A program made the position numbers and the translations under genes. Below are positions 29,376 to 43,335 of a DNA stretch of 64,000 nt, piece after piece. This stretch comes from Pseudomonas reinekei (lineage in GTDB: Bacteria; Pseudomonadota; Gammaproteobacteria; Pseudomonadales; Pseudomonadaceae), in the NCBI RefSeq assembly GCF_001945365.1, contig NZ_MSTQ01000007.1:62001-126000 (forward strand). The letters are read 5' to 3'. Positions within the stretch are counted from its first letter, which is position 1. Each line of letters begins with the position of its first letter. The notes below the pieces were generated by a model, which was not told where the DNA came from, ran no database searches, and worked only from the letters and a program-made list of their open reading frames with translations.

Positions 29376-30329
29376 GTGAGCCAGCCTACGCCAGCCGTGC
29401 GTACCTTCCAAGACTTGATCCTCGCCCTCCAGCAATACTGGGCCGAGCAAGGTTGTGTGGTACTTCAGCCCTACGATATGGAAGTAGGCGCCGGCACTTT
29501 CCACACCGCAACATTCCTGCGCGCCATTGGCCCGGAAACCTGGAACGCCGCCTACGTGCAGCCAAGCCGTCGTCCGACTGACGGCCGCTACGGCGAAAAC
29601 CCGAACCGTCTGCAGCACTACTACCAGTTCCAGGTAGTCCTGAAGCCGAACCCGGACAACTTCCAGGAACTGTACCTGGGCTCCCTCAAGCACGTCGGCC
29701 TGGACCCGCTGGTCCACGACATCCGCTTCGTTGAAGACAACTGGGAATCGCCGACCCTCGGCGCCTGGGGTCTGGGCTGGGAAGTCTGGCTCAATGGCAT
29801 GGAAGTGACGCAATTCACTTACTTCCAGCAAGCGGGCGGCATCGAGTGCTACCCGGTGACCGGCGAGATCACCTACGGTCTTGAGCGTCTGGCCATGTAC
29901 CTGCAAGGCGTGGACTCGGTCTACGACCTGGTCTGGGCTGACGGTCCGTTCGGCAAAGTGACCTACGGCGACGTGTTCCACCAGAACGAAGTGGAGCAAT
30001 CCACCTACAACTTCGAACACGCCAACGTCGACAAGCTGTTCGAACTGTTCGATTTCTACGAAAGCGAAGCCAAGCGCCTGATCGAGCTCGATCAGCCACT
30101 GCCGTTGCCGAGCTACGAAATGGTGTTGAAGGCATCCCACACCTTCAACCTGCTGGATGCACGCCGGGCCATTTCCGTGACCGCGCGCCAGCAATACATC
30201 CTGCGTGTACGCACCCTGGCGCGTTCCGTTGCGCAAGCCTACCTGCTGGCTCGCGCCAAGCTGGGCTTCCCGATGGCGACCCCGGACCTGCGTGATGAAG
30301 TACTGGCCAAGCTGGAGGCTGCACAATGA
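29376..30329 (+). CDS. glyQ: Glycyl-tRNA synthetase alpha subunit
   Basis: A 317-residue class II synthetase subunit ([50 protein letters not shown]), forming an alpha2beta2 enzyme with GlyS. I choose the GTG at 29376 (VSQPTPAV), preceded by AGGTGA; a GTG nine bases upstream is also possible. Its end overlaps glyS by 4 bp (ATGA). A TATACT -10-like element is at 29330-29335. Confidence 0.95.
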   Translation: MSQPTPAVRTFQDLILALQQYWAEQGCVVLQPYDMEVGAGTFHTATFLRAIGPETWNAAYVQPSRRPTDGRYGENPNRLQHYYQFQVVLKPNPDNFQELYLGSLKHVGLDPLVHDIRFVEDNWESPTLGAWGLGWEVWLNGMEVTQFTYFQQAGGIECYPVTGEITYGLERLAMYLQGVDSVYDLVWADGPFGKVTYGDVFHQNEVEQSTYNFEHANVDKLFELFDFYESEAKRLIELDQPLPLPSYEMVLKASHTFNLLDARRAISVTARQQYILRVRTLARSVAQAYLLARAKLGFPMATPDLRDEVLAKLEAAQ

Positions 30330-32380
30330 GTGCTCTGGATTTTCTGGTTGAACTGGGCACTGAAGAACTGCCACCCAAGGCCCTGAACACCCTGGCCGAG
30401 GCGTTCCTCGCCGGTATCGACAAGGGCCTGCAAGCTGCCGGCCTGAACTACGAGACCAAAACCGTTTATGCCGCCCCGCGCCGCCTGGCCGTGCTGATTA
30501 CCGCACTGGCCACTCAGCAGCCGGACCGTAGCATCAACCTCGATGGCCCGCCACGTCAGGCCGCGTTCGATGCCGAAGGCAACCCGACTCAAGCGGCACT
30601 GGGCTTTGCCAAGAAGTGCGGCGTCGACCTGAGCGAAATCGATCAGAGCGGCCCGAAACTGCGCTACAGCCAAAGCATCGCTGGCAAGCCGACCGCCAGC
30701 CTGTTGCCGACCATCGTCGAAGACTCGCTGAACGACCTGCCGATCCCGAAACGCATGCGTTGGGGCGCGCGCAAGGAAGAATTCGTGCGTCCGACCCAAT
30801 GGCTGGTGATGCTGCTCGGTGACCAGGTCATCGACTGCACGATCCTCGCCCAGAAGTCCGGCCGCGATTCCCGTGGTCACCGCTTCCATCACCCGCAAAA
30901 CGTGCGCATCGGTTCGCCGTCCAGCTACCTGGCCGACCTGCGTGCCGCTTATGTATTGGCCGATGCCAACGAGCGTCGCGAGATCATCAGCAAGCGCACC
31001 GAAGAACTGGCGACCCGCCAGGAAGGCACCGCGATCGTGCCGCCTGACCTGCTCGATGAAGTGACCGCGCTGGTCGAATGGCCGGTGCCGCTGGTGTGCT
31101 CGTTCGAGGAGCGCTTCCTCGACGTACCGCAAGAAGCGCTGATCACCACCATGCAGGACAACCAGAAATACTTCTGCCTGCTGGATGCCGACGGCAAGTT
31201 GCTGCCACGTTTCATTACCGTGGCCAACATCGAAAGCAAGGACCCGCAGCAGATCATTGCCGGTAACGAGAAAGTGGTTCGCCCACGCCTGACCGACGCC
31301 GAGTTCTTCTTCAAGCAAGACAAGAAGCAGAAACTCGAAGACTTCAACCTGCGCCTGCAGAACGTGGTGTTCCAGGAAAAACTCGGCAGCGTCTACGACA
31401 AGGCCGAACGTGTTTCCAAACTGGCCGCGTACATCGCGGCACGCATCGGCGGCAACGCTTCGTGGGCTGCCCGTGCAGGCCTGCTGTCCAAGTGCGACCT
31501 GGCGACCGAAATGGTCGGCGAGTTCCCGGAGATGCAAGGCGTCGCCGGTTACTACTACGCCCTCAACGATGGCGAGCCGCAAGACGTTGCACTGGCGCTG
31601 AACGAGCAGTACATGCCGCGCGGTGCCGGGGCTGAATTGCCGTCCACCCTGACCGGTGCGGCCGTGGCCATCGCCGACAAGCTCGACACGCTGGTGGGTA
31701 TTTTCGGTATCGGCATGCTGCCAACCGGCAGCAAAGACCCCTACGCACTGCGCCGTGCTGCGCTGGGTGTGCTGCGTATCCTGATCGAGAAAAAACTCGA
31801 TCTGGACCTGAACGACGCCGTGGCTTTCGCCGTGACTGCGTTCGGCGCCAAGGTCAAGGCTGCCGGCCTGAACGATTCGGTGCTGGAGTTCATCTTCGAT
31901 CGTCTGCGTGCGCGTTACGAAGACGAAGGCGTCGATGTCGCGACCTACCTGTCGGTACGTGCCCTGAAGCCGGGTTCGGCGCTGGACTTCGATCAGCGTG
32001 TGCAAGCCGTACAGGCCTTCCGCCAATTGCCGGAAGCCGCCGCTCTGGCTGCCGTGAACAAGCGTGTATCGAACCTGCTGAGCAAGGTCGAAGGTTCCGT
32101 TCCTACCGTGGTAGAAGCCAAGTACTTCGACAACGCCAACGAGTTCTCCCTGTACTCGGCGATCCAGCAGGCAGACCAGGCCGTTCAGCCGATGGCTGCC
32201 GCTCGTCAGTACAGCGAATCGCTGGCACGCCTGGCGGCGTTGCGCGAGCCGGTGGATGCGTTCTTCGAGGCGGTGATGGTCAACGCTGAAGATGCCAACG
32301 TTCGTGCCAACCGTTATGCGTTGCTGGCGCGCTTGCGTGGCCTGTTCCTCGGCGTCGCCGACATTTCGCTGCTGGGCTGA
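30326..32380 (+). CDS. glyS: Glycyl-tRNA synthetase beta subunit
   Basis: A 684-residue subunit ([16 protein letters not shown] at the start; [33 protein letters not shown]). It carries the HD-like region and the C-terminal anticodon-binding DALR-like domain. Full length. Translationally coupled to glyQ and followed after 10 bp by gmhB. Confidence 0.96.
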   Translation: MSALDFLVELGTEELPPKALNTLAEAFLAGIDKGLQAAGLNYETKTVYAAPRRLAVLITALATQQPDRSINLDGPPRQAAFDAEGNPTQAALGFAKKCGVDLSEIDQSGPKLRYSQSIAGKPTASLLPTIVEDSLNDLPIPKRMRWGARKEEFVRPTQWLVMLLGDQVIDCTILAQKSGRDSRGHRFHHPQNVRIGSPSSYLADLRAAYVLADANERREIISKRTEELATRQEGTAIVPPDLLDEVTALVEWPVPLVCSFEERFLDVPQEALITTMQDNQKYFCLLDADGKLLPRFITVANIESKDPQQIIAGNEKVVRPRLTDAEFFFKQDKKQKLEDFNLRLQNVVFQEKLGSVYDKAERVSKLAAYIAARIGGNASWAARAGLLSKCDLATEMVGEFPEMQGVAGYYYALNDGEPQDVALALNEQYMPRGAGAELPSTLTGAAVAIADKLDTLVGIFGIGMLPTGSKDPYALRRAALGVLRILIEKKLDLDLNDAVAFAVTAFGAKVKAAGLNDSVLEFIFDRLRARYEDEGVDVATYLSVRALKPGSALDFDQRVQAVQAFRQLPEAAALAAVNKRVSNLLSKVEGSVPTVVEAKYFDNANEFSLYSAIQQADQAVQPMAAARQYSESLARLAALREPVDAFFEAVMVNAEDANVRANRYALLARLRGLFLGVADISLLG

Positions 32381-32390
32381 GGGGCTGCTG

Positions 32391-32924
32391 TTGAAACTGC
32401 TGATTCTCGATCGGGACGGAGTGATCAATTACGACTCCGACGCTTACATCAAGTCGGTGGCGGAGTGGATTCCACTTCCCGGTTCGATCGAAGCCATCGC
32501 GCAGTTGAGCAAGGCCGGCTGGACGGTAGCGGTCGCTACCAACCAGTCGGGCATCGCTCGAGGGTATTACGACATCGCCACCCTGGATGCCATGCACGGG
32601 CGCCTGCGCTCGCTGGTGGCAGAGCAGGGCGGTGAAGTCGGCCTGATCGTCTACTGCCCGCACGGGCCGGACGAAGGCTGCGATTGCCGCAAGCCGAAAC
32701 CCGGGATGCTGAAAAGCATCGCCGCACATTACAACGTATCGCTGACCAATCTTTGGTTCGTCGGCGACAGTCTCGGTGACCTGGAAGCCGCCAAAGCCGT
32801 CGATTCACAGCCAGTTTTGGTAAAGACCGGGAAAGGCGAAAAGACTTTGGGTAAAACCCTTCCGGTCGGCACATTGATTTTTGACGATCTGGCGGCGATT
32901 GCCGCAGAACTTATCCACAATTAG
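32391..32924 (+). CDS. gmhB: D-glycero-beta-D-manno-heptose-1,7-bisphosphate 7-phosphatase
   Basis: A 177-residue HAD-family phosphatase in ADP-heptose synthesis for LPS core. The nucleophile motif is ILDRDGVIN at the N-terminus, with zinc-site cysteines in CPHGPDEGCDCRKPKPG and the acid motif FVGDSLGDLEA. Family alignment puts the start at the TTG at 32391 (LKLLILDRDG), preceded by GAGGGGC; no ATG fits. A perfect DnaA box lies at 32911-32919, at the 3' end of the gene. Confidence 0.92.
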   Translation: MKLLILDRDGVINYDSDAYIKSVAEWIPLPGSIEAIAQLSKAGWTVAVATNQSGIARGYYDIATLDAMHGRLRSLVAEQGGEVGLIVYCPHGPDEGCDCRKPKPGMLKSIAAHYNVSLTNLWFVGDSLGDLEAAKAVDSQPVLVKTGKGEKTLGKTLPVGTLIFDDLAAIAAELIHN

Positions 32925-33008
32925 AGTGCTTCTGAAATTTCCTGATAAAGGATTGATCAGGAGTGCGCTTTATACAGGCGGGTGTTGCCCGCAACGGTAA
33001 ACGTCACC

Positions 33009-33788
33009 ATGTCGATATTGCAGGCCATCACGACCTTTCTCTTTTACCTGCTGCTGGGCACCAGCTCCTTGCTGTGGTGCAGCCTGAGTTTTTTTATCGC
33101 GCCCTTTTTGCCGTTCAAGGCGCGTTATCGCTTCATCAATGTCTATTGGTGCCGTTGCGCTTTGTGGTTGAGCAAGGTGTTCCTGGGTATTCGCTACGAA
33201 GTGAAGGGCGAGCACAACGTGCCGGATCGTCCCTGCGTGATCCAGTCGAACCATCAAAGCACCTGGGAGACGTTTTTTCTTTCCGCCTATTTTTCACCGC
33301 TGAGCCAGGTGCTCAAGCGTGAACTGCTTTATGTGCCGTTTTTCGGTTGGGCGATGGCCATGCTTCGGCCAATCGCCATCGACCGTGATAACCCCAAAGC
33401 CGCTCTCAAGCATGTCGCCAAGAAGGGCGACGAGCTACTCAAGGACAATGTCTGGGTATTGATCTTCCCTGAAGGCACGCGCGTTCCATACGGCACGATC
33501 GGAAAATTCTCCCGCGGCGGTACCGCTTTGGCGGTCAACGCCGACCTGCCGGTGCTGCCGATTGCGCACAATGCCGGCAAGTTCTGGCCTAAAACCGGTT
33601 GGGCGAAGCGTCCCGGCGTGATTACCGTAATCATCGGCGAGCCTATGTATGCCGAGGGCAGCGGGCCGCGAGCCATTGCTGATTTGAACGATCGGGTTCA
33701 AGCCTGGAACGAGCAAATGCAGCGCGAAATGGGCTCGCTGCCGCCGGCTCCGAAAGCGCCGGTTTCCACGGACTCGGTGGCTGTCTGA
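33009..33788 (+). CDS. plsC: 1-acyl-sn-glycerol-3-phosphate acyltransferase
   Basis: A 259-residue inner-membrane acyltransferase making phosphatidic acid. It has N-terminal hydrophobic segments (residues 5-35), the catalytic block NHQSTWE at 81-87 and the glycerol-phosphate motif FPEGTR. ATG at 33009; a GTG nine codons upstream is less likely. The tail is Pro/Ala-rich. P. aeruginosa has a related gene (lptA/PA0005) in the same place. Confidence 0.92.
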   Translation: MSILQAITTFLFYLLLGTSSLLWCSLSFFIAPFLPFKARYRFINVYWCRCALWLSKVFLGIRYEVKGEHNVPDRPCVIQSNHQSTWETFFLSAYFSPLSQVLKRELLYVPFFGWAMAMLRPIAIDRDNPKAALKHVAKKGDELLKDNVWVLIFPEGTRVPYGTIGKFSRGGTALAVNADLPVLPIAHNAGKFWPKTGWAKRPGVITVIIGEPMYAEGSGPRAIADLNDRVQAWNEQMQREMGSLPPAPKAPVSTDSVAV

Positions 33789-33916
33789 GATTCTGTGGAT
33801 AAGCTGTGTACCGTTTCGCTGAAAAGCGTCGCTAAATATCAATAACTTTATGATTTTATTAGAATTTTTATAAAATTATAAAAATCATGAAACCGTGCAT
33901 AAGTTTTTACGGGCGC

Positions 33917-33947
33917 AAAAAAACCGGTTGATATAGCCGGTTTTTTT
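33917..33947. terminator. Bidirectional rho-independent terminator
   Basis: A-run, ACCGG, 9-base loop, CCGGT and a T-run (AAAAAAACCGG / CCGGTTTTTTT). It lies between convergent plsC and the histidine kinase gene and can serve both. Confidence 0.85.
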
Positions 33948-33970
33948 ATGCCCGCGAAAACACTCTGGAT

Positions 33971-35503
33971 TCACTCTAAAAGCAACGGAAAATCGAGCCG
34001 GAAACAGGTGCCTTCGCCGACCACGCTGGAGCATTCAATTCGCCCCCCATGGCGATCCACCACCGCCTTCACCATCGACAACCCCAGGCCCACGCCGTCG
34101 ATTCCCTGGGCAGAAGAGAAGCGTCGATACTGGCTAAATAGCTCGGGCAACTCTTCGGCGGCAATGCCTTTTCCCTGATCGATGAGCTCACAGGTCAACC
34201 AGTCGCTGCTGTGCCTGACGCGCAAACTGACACGAGTGCCCGCAGCGCTGTATTTGATCGCGTTCTCCAACAGATTGAACAGCGCCCGGGTCAACAAAGC
34301 CTGGTCTGCCATCACCAGGCTCTCCTGAGCCTCATCCTCCACTTCGTGCACCAGTTGGATCTGCTTGTGTTGCGCAAGGGGCAGTGCCTGATCGAACACA
34401 TCCAGCACCAGCATCGCAAACAGGCTGGGTTGAAAGTGATAGGCATCAGACTCGGCCTTTGCCAGTTGCACGAAGCCGTCCGTCAGGTCCAGAGCCCTAC
34501 GCACCTGAAGCTCGATTTGATTGAAGAGCTGCGTGTCACCGCCCACTTGATGGCGATGCACATCGAGCAGCGCAAGAATGGCCGAGTGCGGTGCCCGCAA
34601 ATCATGGGAGAGAAAGCGCAACATGACTGCACGCTGCTCTTGCGCGTCGCGTTCAATACTCAGGTCCGTCAGGCTCCAAAGCCAGCCGGCCGGCATTTCG
34701 CCATCTGCCGGTAACAACTCAGCGCGTTCCAGGCGCAAGCTGCGTTCTCTTACGTCACGGAACTCCAGCAACGGCAGTGTGGATAAATGCGAGCCCGGAG
34801 CGGGGCTGACACCCGGGTAACCCAGCCTAACCAACTGTTCAAGCACGCCATCTCCCACCAGGCTGCCGCCGAACAGATCCCGTGCTTTACGGTTACTGAG
34901 CAAAATCTGCCCATGGGGGTCACTGATCAAGGTGGCTACGGGCAGATACTCAAGCCCGTCGGCGATGAAACGATGGGTATCTCGCGTCCGGCTCATGGCT
35001 TGCTCTAGCGCCATGACCTGCTTCTGCAAACGATCCCCGCTCGGGAAGTGAGCACGCCGGCGCTCCGGAAACACTTTCGGTTCGCTGTCCAGACGCGCCA
35101 GCTCCCAGCCAAAATAGGTCAGCACGACACTAAGCCGCCGCCAGTTCCAGATCAAATACGCTAACAGCATGCTCAGCAACGCAGGTGTCGGAGACCACCA
35201 TTTTCTCAACTCTGCGAGGCCGGCGCTGGTCAGCAAGGCACACAGCATGCCACTCAACGTCAGCCAGAGCGCCAGCCGCGGACGCCACAACAGCAGCCCG
35301 AGAACACAAGCCACCAGGGCCACCGACAGCAGCGCGCTCAAGCCTGGCGATGCGTCGTTCAGATTCATTTGAAGTCGATAGGACAGCAGTGCAGTCAGCG
35401 GCAGGAGCACTAGACTGATCCACAACCACTCGCGCACCAATTGGCGAAATAATCGCTCAACCTGGCTCGGCTCACGGCTTTCCCCACGGCGTGGACTATT
35501 CAT
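33971..35503 (-). CDS. Membrane sensor histidine kinase with PAS-like domain
   Basis: A 510-residue kinase. About four membrane segments lie within residues 26-122, then a linker, a PAS-like region at about 180-280 (YLPVATLISDPHGQILLSN), and the dimerisation/phosphoacceptor helix with His300 (FLSHDLRAPHSAI). The ATPase domain has the N box NLLENAIKYS (N410, N414), DQGKGI and GVGLGLSMVK. Divergent from the OmpR-type regulator gene across about 130 bp, so they are surely partners. The signal is unknown. Confidence 0.88.
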   Translation of the reverse strand: MNSPRRGESREPSQVERLFRQLVREWLWISLVLLPLTALLSYRLQMNLNDASPGLSALLSVALVACVLGLLLWRPRLALWLTLSGMLCALLTSAGLAELRKWWSPTPALLSMLLAYLIWNWRRLSVVLTYFGWELARLDSEPKVFPERRRAHFPSGDRLQKQVMALEQAMSRTRDTHRFIADGLEYLPVATLISDPHGQILLSNRKARDLFGGSLVGDGVLEQLVRLGYPGVSPAPGSHLSTLPLLEFRDVRERSLRLERAELLPADGEMPAGWLWSLTDLSIERDAQEQRAVMLRFLSHDLRAPHSAILALLDVHRHQVGGDTQLFNQIELQVRRALDLTDGFVQLAKAESDAYHFQPSLFAMLVLDVFDQALPLAQHKQIQLVHEVEDEAQESLVMADQALLTRALFNLLENAIKYSAAGTRVSLRVRHSSDWLTCELIDQGKGIAAEELPELFSQYRRFSSAQGIDGVGLGLSMVKAVVDRHGGRIECSSVVGEGTCFRLDFPLLLE

Positions 35504-35632
35504 GGGAATAACGGCAGGGCAGGGTGAATGGTTTCATAGATCTCCGATCTGAAGATGTAGACCCAAGAATCATAGCGGACGCCGTCCAAGGGTGGCCGCT
35601 TCCTTAACGACCCAGTGAAGGAACCATCGCGT

Positions 35633-36349
35633 ATGCGTGTTGCGATATTGGACGATGAGCCCGCTGAACTACGCCGCGTCGAACAAACCCTGCAGCAGAT
35701 GGCGGACGCTGGCGAGCAACCCTGGTCACTGCACAGTTTCGAACGCGGGGAAGACCTGCTGCGACAACTGCGCCGGGAAACGTTCGACCTGCTGATCCTC
35801 GATTGGCAACTGCCTGATCTCACCGGCCTGGAGGTGCTGCGTTGGAGCCGTGAACACATGGACGCACCACCGGCCGCGATCATGCTCACCAGCCGAGACG
35901 GCGAAAACGATATCGTCCAGGCCCTGAATGCCGGCGCCGACGACTACGTCAGCAAACCGTTTCGCCCCAACGAACTGAAAGCGCGGGTGGGCGCAGTGCT
36001 GCGCCGGCACAGCCAACAACGTGCGACCTCTGATACCTTGAGCTTCAACGACCTGGTATTCGACGATGCCGAACTGACCGTCACTCGCGACGGCAAACCG
36101 ATCGTCATGACCGAGCGCGAGTACCGCCTGGCACACTGCCTGTTCAGCAACCTCGGCCGACCGTTGTCGCGGGACTATCTGTACGAAAGATTCTGGCCCC
36201 ACGAAGAAATATCGTCATCGCGCCCACTGGACACCCACATCTACCGCCTGCGCAACAAACTTGGCCTGACGGCTGATCGTGGTTGGCAACTGCTGACGAT
36301 TTATGGGTACGGGTATCGGTTGGAGAGCGTGACGCTAGCGAGCGAGTAA
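35633..36349 (+). CDS. OmpR family response regulator
   Basis: A 238-residue regulator. The receiver domain has acidic residues D8/D9, phosphoacceptor D57 (LLILDWQLPD), Thr in MLTSRD and the Lys of SKPF. The C-terminal winged helix (LDTHIYRLRNKLG, YGYGYRLE) binds DNA. ATG at 35633 with AAGGAA upstream. Partner of the divergent histidine kinase. Ends at a shared terminator with gyrB. Confidence 0.9.
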   Translation: MRVAILDDEPAELRRVEQTLQQMADAGEQPWSLHSFERGEDLLRQLRRETFDLLILDWQLPDLTGLEVLRWSREHMDAPPAAIMLTSRDGENDIVQALNAGADDYVSKPFRPNELKARVGAVLRRHSQQRATSDTLSFNDLVFDDAELTVTRDGKPIVMTEREYRLAHCLFSNLGRPLSRDYLYERFWPHEEISSSRPLDTHIYRLRNKLGLTADRGWQLLTIYGYGYRLESVTLASE

Positions 36350-36364
36350 ATGGCAGGTAATAAA

Positions 36365-36392
36365 AAAGGCCAACGCAGATGCGTTGGCCTTT
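36365..36392. terminator. Bidirectional rho-independent terminator
   Basis: A 12-bp perfect stem, AAAGGCCAACGC/GCGTTGGCCTTT, with a 4-base loop, flanked by an A-run and a T-run. It lies between the convergent response regulator gene and gyrB. Confidence 0.9.
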
Positions 36393-36410
36393 TGTTGGCG
36401 CCGACCGGGA

Positions 36411-39937
<3,527 letters not shown>

Positions 39938-39957
39938 CTAGCTTCTGCTGAGCATGA

Positions 39958-41061
39958 TTAGAGACGCATCGGCATGACGACGTAAGCCGAATCGTCGTTG
40001 TCGGACTCTTGCACCAGCGCACTGCTGTTCGAGTCGGACAGAATCAGACGAACCTGCTCGGTGGTCATCACGCCCAATACGTCGAGCAGATAGCTGACGT
40101 TGAAGCCGATTTCCAGGGAGCCGCCGTTGTACTCAACGCCTACTTCTTCTTCCGCTTCTTCCTGCTCCGGGTTATTCGCCTGGATTTTCAGCTGACCGTT
40201 GGCCAACTGCAGACGGATACCGCGGTACTTCTCGTTGGACAAAATCGCAGTACGGCTGAATGCTTCGCGCAGAGCCTGACGATCACCGAGTACCAGCTTG
40301 TCGCCGCCTTTTGGCAGAACACGCTCGTAATCAGGGAATTTACCGTCGACCAGTTTTGAGGTGAAGGTGAACTCGCCGGTGGTGGCGCGAATGTGGTGCT
40401 GGCCCAGTACGATGCTGACGATGCCGTCCGGTTCGGTTAGCAAACGTGCAAGCTCAAGGATACCTTTGCGCGGCACGATGACCTGGTGGCGATCCGGTTG
40501 CCCGATATCGGCCTGCATCGAGCACATCGCCAGACGGTGGCCGTCGGTGGCCACGGCGCGAATGATGCCGGCCGACACTTCCAGCAGCATGCCATTGAGG
40601 TAGTAACGCACGTCCTGTTGAGCCATGGCGAAACTGGTGCGCTCGATCAGGCGACGCAGCTTGCTTTGCTCCAGGCTGCAGGTCAGCGAGCCCGGGCCTT
40701 CTTCGACAGTCGGGAAATCGTTGGCTGGCAATGTCGACAGCGTGAAACGGCTACGGCCGGCCTTCACCACGAGCTTCTGCTCGTCAACCTTGATGTCGAT
40801 CAACGCATCGTTTGGCAGGCTTTTACAGATGTCCATCAGCTTGCGCGCAGGCACAGTGATGGAGCCGGTTTCAGCAGGCTCTTCGAGTTGAACACGACCG
40901 ACCAGTTCGACTTCCAGGTCAGTACCGGTCAACGACAGTTGCTGGCCTTCGACAACCAACAGCACGTTGGAGAGCACCGGCAAGGTCTGTCGGCGTTCGA
41001 CGACGCCTGCGACCAGTTGCAGGGGTTTCAACAGGGCTTCGCGTTGAATGGTGAAATGCAT
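39958..41061 (-). CDS. dnaN: DNA polymerase III beta sliding clamp
   Basis: A 367-residue clamp with three repeated domains (MHFTIQREALLKPLQLVAGVVERRQTLPVLSNV, in part; C-terminus DDSAYVVMPMRL). It encircles DNA and holds the replicative polymerase. Normal length. It sits 39 bp downstream of dnaA. Confidence 0.97.
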   Translation of the reverse strand: MHFTIQREALLKPLQLVAGVVERRQTLPVLSNVLLVVEGQQLSLTGTDLEVELVGRVQLEEPAETGSITVPARKLMDICKSLPNDALIDIKVDEQKLVVKAGRSRFTLSTLPANDFPTVEEGPGSLTCSLEQSKLRRLIERTSFAMAQQDVRYYLNGMLLEVSAGIIRAVATDGHRLAMCSMQADIGQPDRHQVIVPRKGILELARLLTEPDGIVSIVLGQHHIRATTGEFTFTSKLVDGKFPDYERVLPKGGDKLVLGDRQALREAFSRTAILSNEKYRGIRLQLANGQLKIQANNPEQEEAEEEVGVEYNGGSLEIGFNVSYLLDVLGVMTTEQVRLILSDSNSSALVQESDNDDSAYVVMPMRL

Positions 41062-41100
41062 GGTCTAGTCCCTTGCCTTAATAAGCTGCGCTGGTGTTCA

Positions 41101-42618
41101 TCAAGTAGTCAGTGTACGCAGCAGGTTCTTGTAGTCCTCGCGGATGTCCGCGTCGGATTCCTTAAGTTCATTGATCTTGCGGCAGGCGTGCAAAACCGTC
41201 GTGTGGTCGCGTCCGCCGAACACATCGCCGATTTCCGGCAGGCTGTGGTTAGTCAATTCCTTGGACAACGCCATGGCAACCTGACGTGGACGGGCGACCG
41301 AACGAGAACGGCGTTTGGACAGCAAATCGGAAATCTTGATCTTGTAATACTCGGCGACGGTGCGCTGAATGTTATCCACAGAGACCAGTTTGTCCTGGAG
41401 CGCCAACAGATCCTTCAGGGATTCGCGAATCAACTCGATGGTGATATCGCGCCCCATGAAGTGCGAGTGAGCAATCACGCGTTTCAGCGCACCTTCCAGC
41501 TCACGGACGTTGGAGCGAATGCGCTGGGCAATAAAGAACGCTGCATCGTGAGGCAGTTCGACTTTGGCCTGGTCGGCTTTCTTCATCAAGATCGCCACAC
41601 GGGTTTCCAGCTCCGGCGGCTCGACGGCAACCGTCAGGCCCCAGCCGAAGCGAGATTTCAGGCGCTCTTCAAGGCCTTCGATTTCTTTCGGATAGCGGTC
41701 ACTGGTGAGAATGACCTGCTGGCCACCTTCAAGCAGGGCGTTGAAGGTGTGGAAAAATTCTTCCTGGGAACGCTCTTTGCGGGCGAAGAACTGAATGTCA
41801 TCGATCAGCAAAGCATCCACCGAACGGTAGAACCGCTTGAACTCGTTGATCGCATTTAGCTGCAGAGCCTTGACCATGTCCGCCACGAAGCGCTCGGAAT
41901 GCAGGTACACAACCTTGGCATTCGGATTCTTCTTTAATAGATGGTTACCCACTGCGTGCATCAAGTGGGTTTTACCCAGACCTACGCCGCCATACAGGAA
42001 CAACGGGTTGTAACCGTGCTTGGGGTTATCCGCCACTTGCCAGGCTGCAGCCCGGGCCAATTGGTTGGACTTACCTTCAACGAAGTTTTCGAAGGTGAAA
42101 GTACGGTTCAGGTAACTGGTGTGCTTGAGCGCACCTTCAACCTGCACGGTGCGTTGTTCGGAGCGAACCGGTGCCTGTTGCGAACTGGCGCCGGCCATTG
42201 GGTCGAAGCTGTCACGGGACGGCTCTTCCTCAGTGACTTCGGCGACTTTTTGCGTTGCACGCTTGGCCGGCGCTGGAGCCGGGGGCGGTGTGCTGACAGG
42301 TGCTGACGCGGCCTGAGCCTGGGACGCAGCTGCGGCAAGCGGAGCATTCGGTGCTGCACGCGGCGCTGAACTGCGTTTGCTGCCTATTAATAAGGAAAGC
42401 GCGGGCGTCATGCCATTGCCGTGCTCGTCCAGCAGCTCCATCACGCGACCGAGATATTTCTCGTTGACCCAGTCCAGGACAAAACGATTGGGCGCATAGA
42501 CACGCAACTCGTCGCCTTCGGCTTCGACCTGTAGTGGACGGATCCAAGTGTTGAATTGTTGGGCAGGCAGCTCATCGCGCAGAAGCTCCACGCACTGCTG
42601 CCAAAGTTCCACTGACAC
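41101..42618 (-). CDS. dnaA: Chromosomal replication initiator DnaA
   Basis: A 505-residue AAA+ initiator. Domain I spans about 1-80; the Ala/Pro-rich linker spans 81-165; Walker A GGVGLGKT is at 210-217, Walker B is LLIDDIQFF and the DNA-binding signature is [15 protein letters not shown] perfect DnaA box lies inside the gene at 41372-41380. It is transcribed away from oriC, toward dnaN. Confidence 0.97.
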   Translation of the reverse strand: MSVELWQQCVELLRDELPAQQFNTWIRPLQVEAEGDELRVYAPNRFVLDWVNEKYLGRVMELLDEHGNGMTPALSLLIGSKRSSAPRAAPNAPLAAAASQAQAASAPVSTPPPAPAPAKRATQKVAEVTEEEPSRDSFDPMAGASSQQAPVRSEQRTVQVEGALKHTSYLNRTFTFENFVEGKSNQLARAAAWQVADNPKHGYNPLFLYGGVGLGKTHLMHAVGNHLLKKNPNAKVVYLHSERFVADMVKALQLNAINEFKRFYRSVDALLIDDIQFFARKERSQEEFFHTFNALLEGGQQVILTSDRYPKEIEGLEERLKSRFGWGLTVAVEPPELETRVAILMKKADQAKVELPHDAAFFIAQRIRSNVRELEGALKRVIAHSHFMGRDITIELIRESLKDLLALQDKLVSVDNIQRTVAEYYKIKISDLLSKRRSRSVARPRQVAMALSKELTNHSLPEIGDVFGGRDHTTVLHACRKINELKESDADIREDYKNLLRTLTT

Positions 42619-43184
42619 GGATATCCCCTAAGTTGAAAGCCGGTGAGGCAAAAACAAGCGGCCATTGTAGCGACCAGACGCCGACTTATCCACACGTAGG
42701 TGGTCCATCGAACAAGAAGAATCAGCGATTTATACGCCAAAAAGACGACCAATGGTCTGTGTATAAGCTCTGTGGATAACCGGGTCTAAGCTCATTGCAC
42801 AACTCGGGGTGAAAGTCTGTGGGTAACCTGCCTGTGGATAAGGCGCACTTTGACACACAGGTTATCCGACAGTGCGGCACAGGCTGAACACGGTTTTCCA
42901 CTGTAGTTGTCATTCTCTGTACATTACGGATAACAAGGGTTGAACGTAGTTATCCACAGATAATCGCTTGCTAAGCTTTTATAAGCTTTACAGAAAAGCT
43001 TTAAATACTCTCCTTCTTTATTTTTATGTTTAGCGGTGAGTTCGTACCGGCCAAAGCTGCCGAGATCTATTTATAAGGAAACGCTGGTTGGAAATTGACC
43101 TAGAGGCTTGCTTTCTCTAGAATCCCCGGTCTCTTAAAACGGGGGCCATTCCGGCCCGTTGTGGACGAACCAGGTAACACGACA
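42619..43184. other. oriC: Chromosomal replication origin oriC
   Basis: The 566-bp gap between divergent dnaA and rpmH. Perfect DnaA boxes (TTATCCACA) are at 42686-42694 (+), 42771-42779 (-), 42833-42841 (-) and 42950-42958 (+); one-mismatch boxes are at 42758-42766 and 42818-42826. An A+T-rich stretch at about 42965-43030 beside the last box is the likely unwinding element. This is the location of oriC in Pseudomonas. Confidence 0.93.
43095..43123 (+). promoter_or_regulatory. Sigma-70 promoter of rpmH
   Basis: TTGACC, a 17-bp spacer and TAGAAT, 61 bp upstream of rpmH. Near-consensus. Confidence 0.75.
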
Positions 43185-43319
43185 ATGAAACGTACTTTCC
43201 AACCAAGCACTATCAAACGCGCTCGTACCCACGGTTTCCGTGCTCGCATGGCTACCAAGAACGGTCGTGCCGTCCTGTCGCGTCGTCGCGCCAAAGGTCG
43301 TGCGCGTCTGGCAGTTTGA
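43185..43319 (+). CDS. rpmH: 50S ribosomal protein L34
   Basis: A 44-residue basic protein, [20 protein letters not shown] at the N-terminus and ending ARLAV, typical of L34 in the large ribosomal subunit. Full length. First gene of rpmH-rnpA-yidD-yidC. Confidence 0.97.
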   Translation: MKRTFQPSTIKRARTHGFRARMATKNGRAVLSRRRAKGRARLAV

Positions 43320-43335
43320 TAATCCGGCACTGGAG

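Noticed and set aside
30239..32428. Long minus-strand open frame opposite glyS
   Set aside because: Shadow of glyS; the translated sequence shows no recognisable family.
42619..43184. Small genes or an RNA gene inside oriC
   Set aside because: Only short frames without start signals or similarity; the sequence is accounted for by DnaA boxes, an A+T-rich stretch and the rpmH promoter.
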